Part shown: positions 18,711 through 18,933 of the stretch, piece by piece
How the letters are laid out: each line of letters begins with the position of its first letter
How positions within the stretch are numbered: position 1 is the first letter of the stretch
NCBI GenBank assembly: GCA_002749535.1
Contig: MZZL01000013.1
Coordinates: forward strand, 1 to 18,933
From: Apophysomyces variabilis
Lineage: Eukaryota > Mucoromycota > Mucoromycetes > Mucorales > Mucoraceae
Reading direction: 5' to 3'
DNA: 18,933 bases
Notes under the pieces: generated by a model
The model's input: the letters and a program-made list of their open reading frames with translations, nothing else
The model's database searches: none
What the model was told of the DNA's origin: nothing
Position numbers and translations under genes: made by a program

Positions 18711-18813
18711 TATCTGATCCATCAATCTGTCAGATATATATGGATCAGATATGGATCATCCATTTATAAATGGATCAGATTTGGATAGGGGGTCAATCCG
18801 ATCCATATCTGAC
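18711..18813. repeat. hAT right subterminal repeat cluster (GGATCAGAT)
   Basis: Five or more copies of TGGATCAGAT or ATCTGATCCA variants, plus CAATCCGATCCATATCTGAC at the inner edge of the terminal repeat. TTTATAAATGGATCAGATT occurs here (about 18763) and at the left end (about 353) in the same orientation, inside a palindromic CCATTTATAAATGG on the right. Confidence 0.78.
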
Positions 18814-18827
18814 TTTGACAATCCTTA
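18814..18827 (-). repeat. hAT right terminal inverted repeat
   Basis: TTTGACAATCCTTA, the inverted partner of 265-278 with one mismatch near the tip (TAAGG instead of TAGGG). Confidence 0.85.
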
Positions 18828-18835
18828 TTTGGCAT
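18828..18835. repeat. hAT target-site duplication, right copy (TTTGGCAT)
   Basis: Exact copy of 257-264. Confidence 0.9.
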
Positions 18836-18933
18836 GAAATATTATTTCTTTTTTTGCTTTCTTAGTTTCTAATTAGCTCTTTATACTTTTACTCATAATA
18901 TATCATGTTAAACTATTAGATCGTATAACTTCG
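18836..18933. other. right flanking DNA, no gene seen
   Basis: About 98 bp of AT-rich sequence outside the hAT element, continuous with 1-256 before insertion. No feature recognised. Confidence 0.5.

Larger units (their letters stand above)
265..18827 (+). mobile_element. hAT DNA transposon, degenerate, carrying three nested insertions
   Basis: The ends are TAGGGATTGTCAAA on the left and, read inward, TAAGGATTGTCAAA on the right (13 of 14 identical), flanked by the exact 8-bp duplication TTTGGCAT. Between them lie the two halves of a hAT transposase gene on the + strand. Removing the CACTA insert with its 3-bp duplication and the gypsy insert with its 5-bp duplication leaves about 4.4 kb, a usual size for an autonomous hAT element. 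The transposase carries six in-frame stops, a one-base frameshift and the gypsy insertion, so this copy cannot encode active enzyme. Its terminal and subterminal repeats survive, so it might still be mobilised by enzyme from another copy. That last point is inference. Confidence 0.9.

Overview
The window is eukaryotic and consists almost entirely of transposable elements. It is AT-rich and has very short introns (41-74 bp) with GTAAGT-like donors and TAG/CAG acceptors. The mix of element families (hAT, TNP2-type CACTA, chromodomain Ty3/gypsy) suggests a fungus, most plausibly an early-diverging one such as a Mucoromycota. That placement is an inference. I see no host gene, tRNA, rRNA or CRISPR array.

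Layout: four elements are nested inside one another, and I can place ends for each. (1) The outermost is a hAT DNA transposon at 265-18827, with terminal repeats TAGGGATTGTCAAA / TAAGGATTGTCAAA and an 8-bp target duplication TTTGGCAT. Without its inserts it is about 4.4 kb. Its BED/hAT transposase gene (8511-9164 plus 16385-17975) is split by an insertion and carries six stop codons and a frameshift. (2) A 6,953-bp CACTA transposon (622-7574; CACTATG ends; 3-bp duplication AAA) sits in the hAT 5' noncoding part. It looks intact: its eight-exon TNP2-type transposase joins to an uninterrupted 938-aa frame, and a second, unrecognised gene is transcribed divergently. (3) A chromodomain Ty3/gypsy retrotransposon (9165-16384; two 423-bp LTRs; 5-bp duplication CAATG) interrupts the hAT transposase in frame. 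Its gag-pro-pol is complete in content but broken by seven stop codons. (4) A 1.3-kb non-autonomous DNA element (11260-12568; TTTTACCC-rich ends; 8-bp duplication with one mismatch) lies inside the gypsy protease.

Order of events: the hAT element landed first, then CACTA and gypsy landed independently inside it, and the TTTTACCC element landed inside gypsy. The two gypsy LTRs differ at 11 sites. All 11 are transitions, and all lie at CpG or CpA steps. Most nonsense codons in gypsy and hAT can be explained by the same C-to-T change, whereas the CACTA transposase has no nonsense codon. This suggests that cytosine deamination (methylation-linked or RIP-like) acted on the older elements and that CACTA is young or has escaped it.

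Other points: an exact 14-nt copy of the gypsy polypurine tract lies in the middle of pol. A 59-bp minisatellite lies upstream of the hAT gene. A single N flanked by a 55-bp duplication in gypsy pol looks like an assembly artefact.
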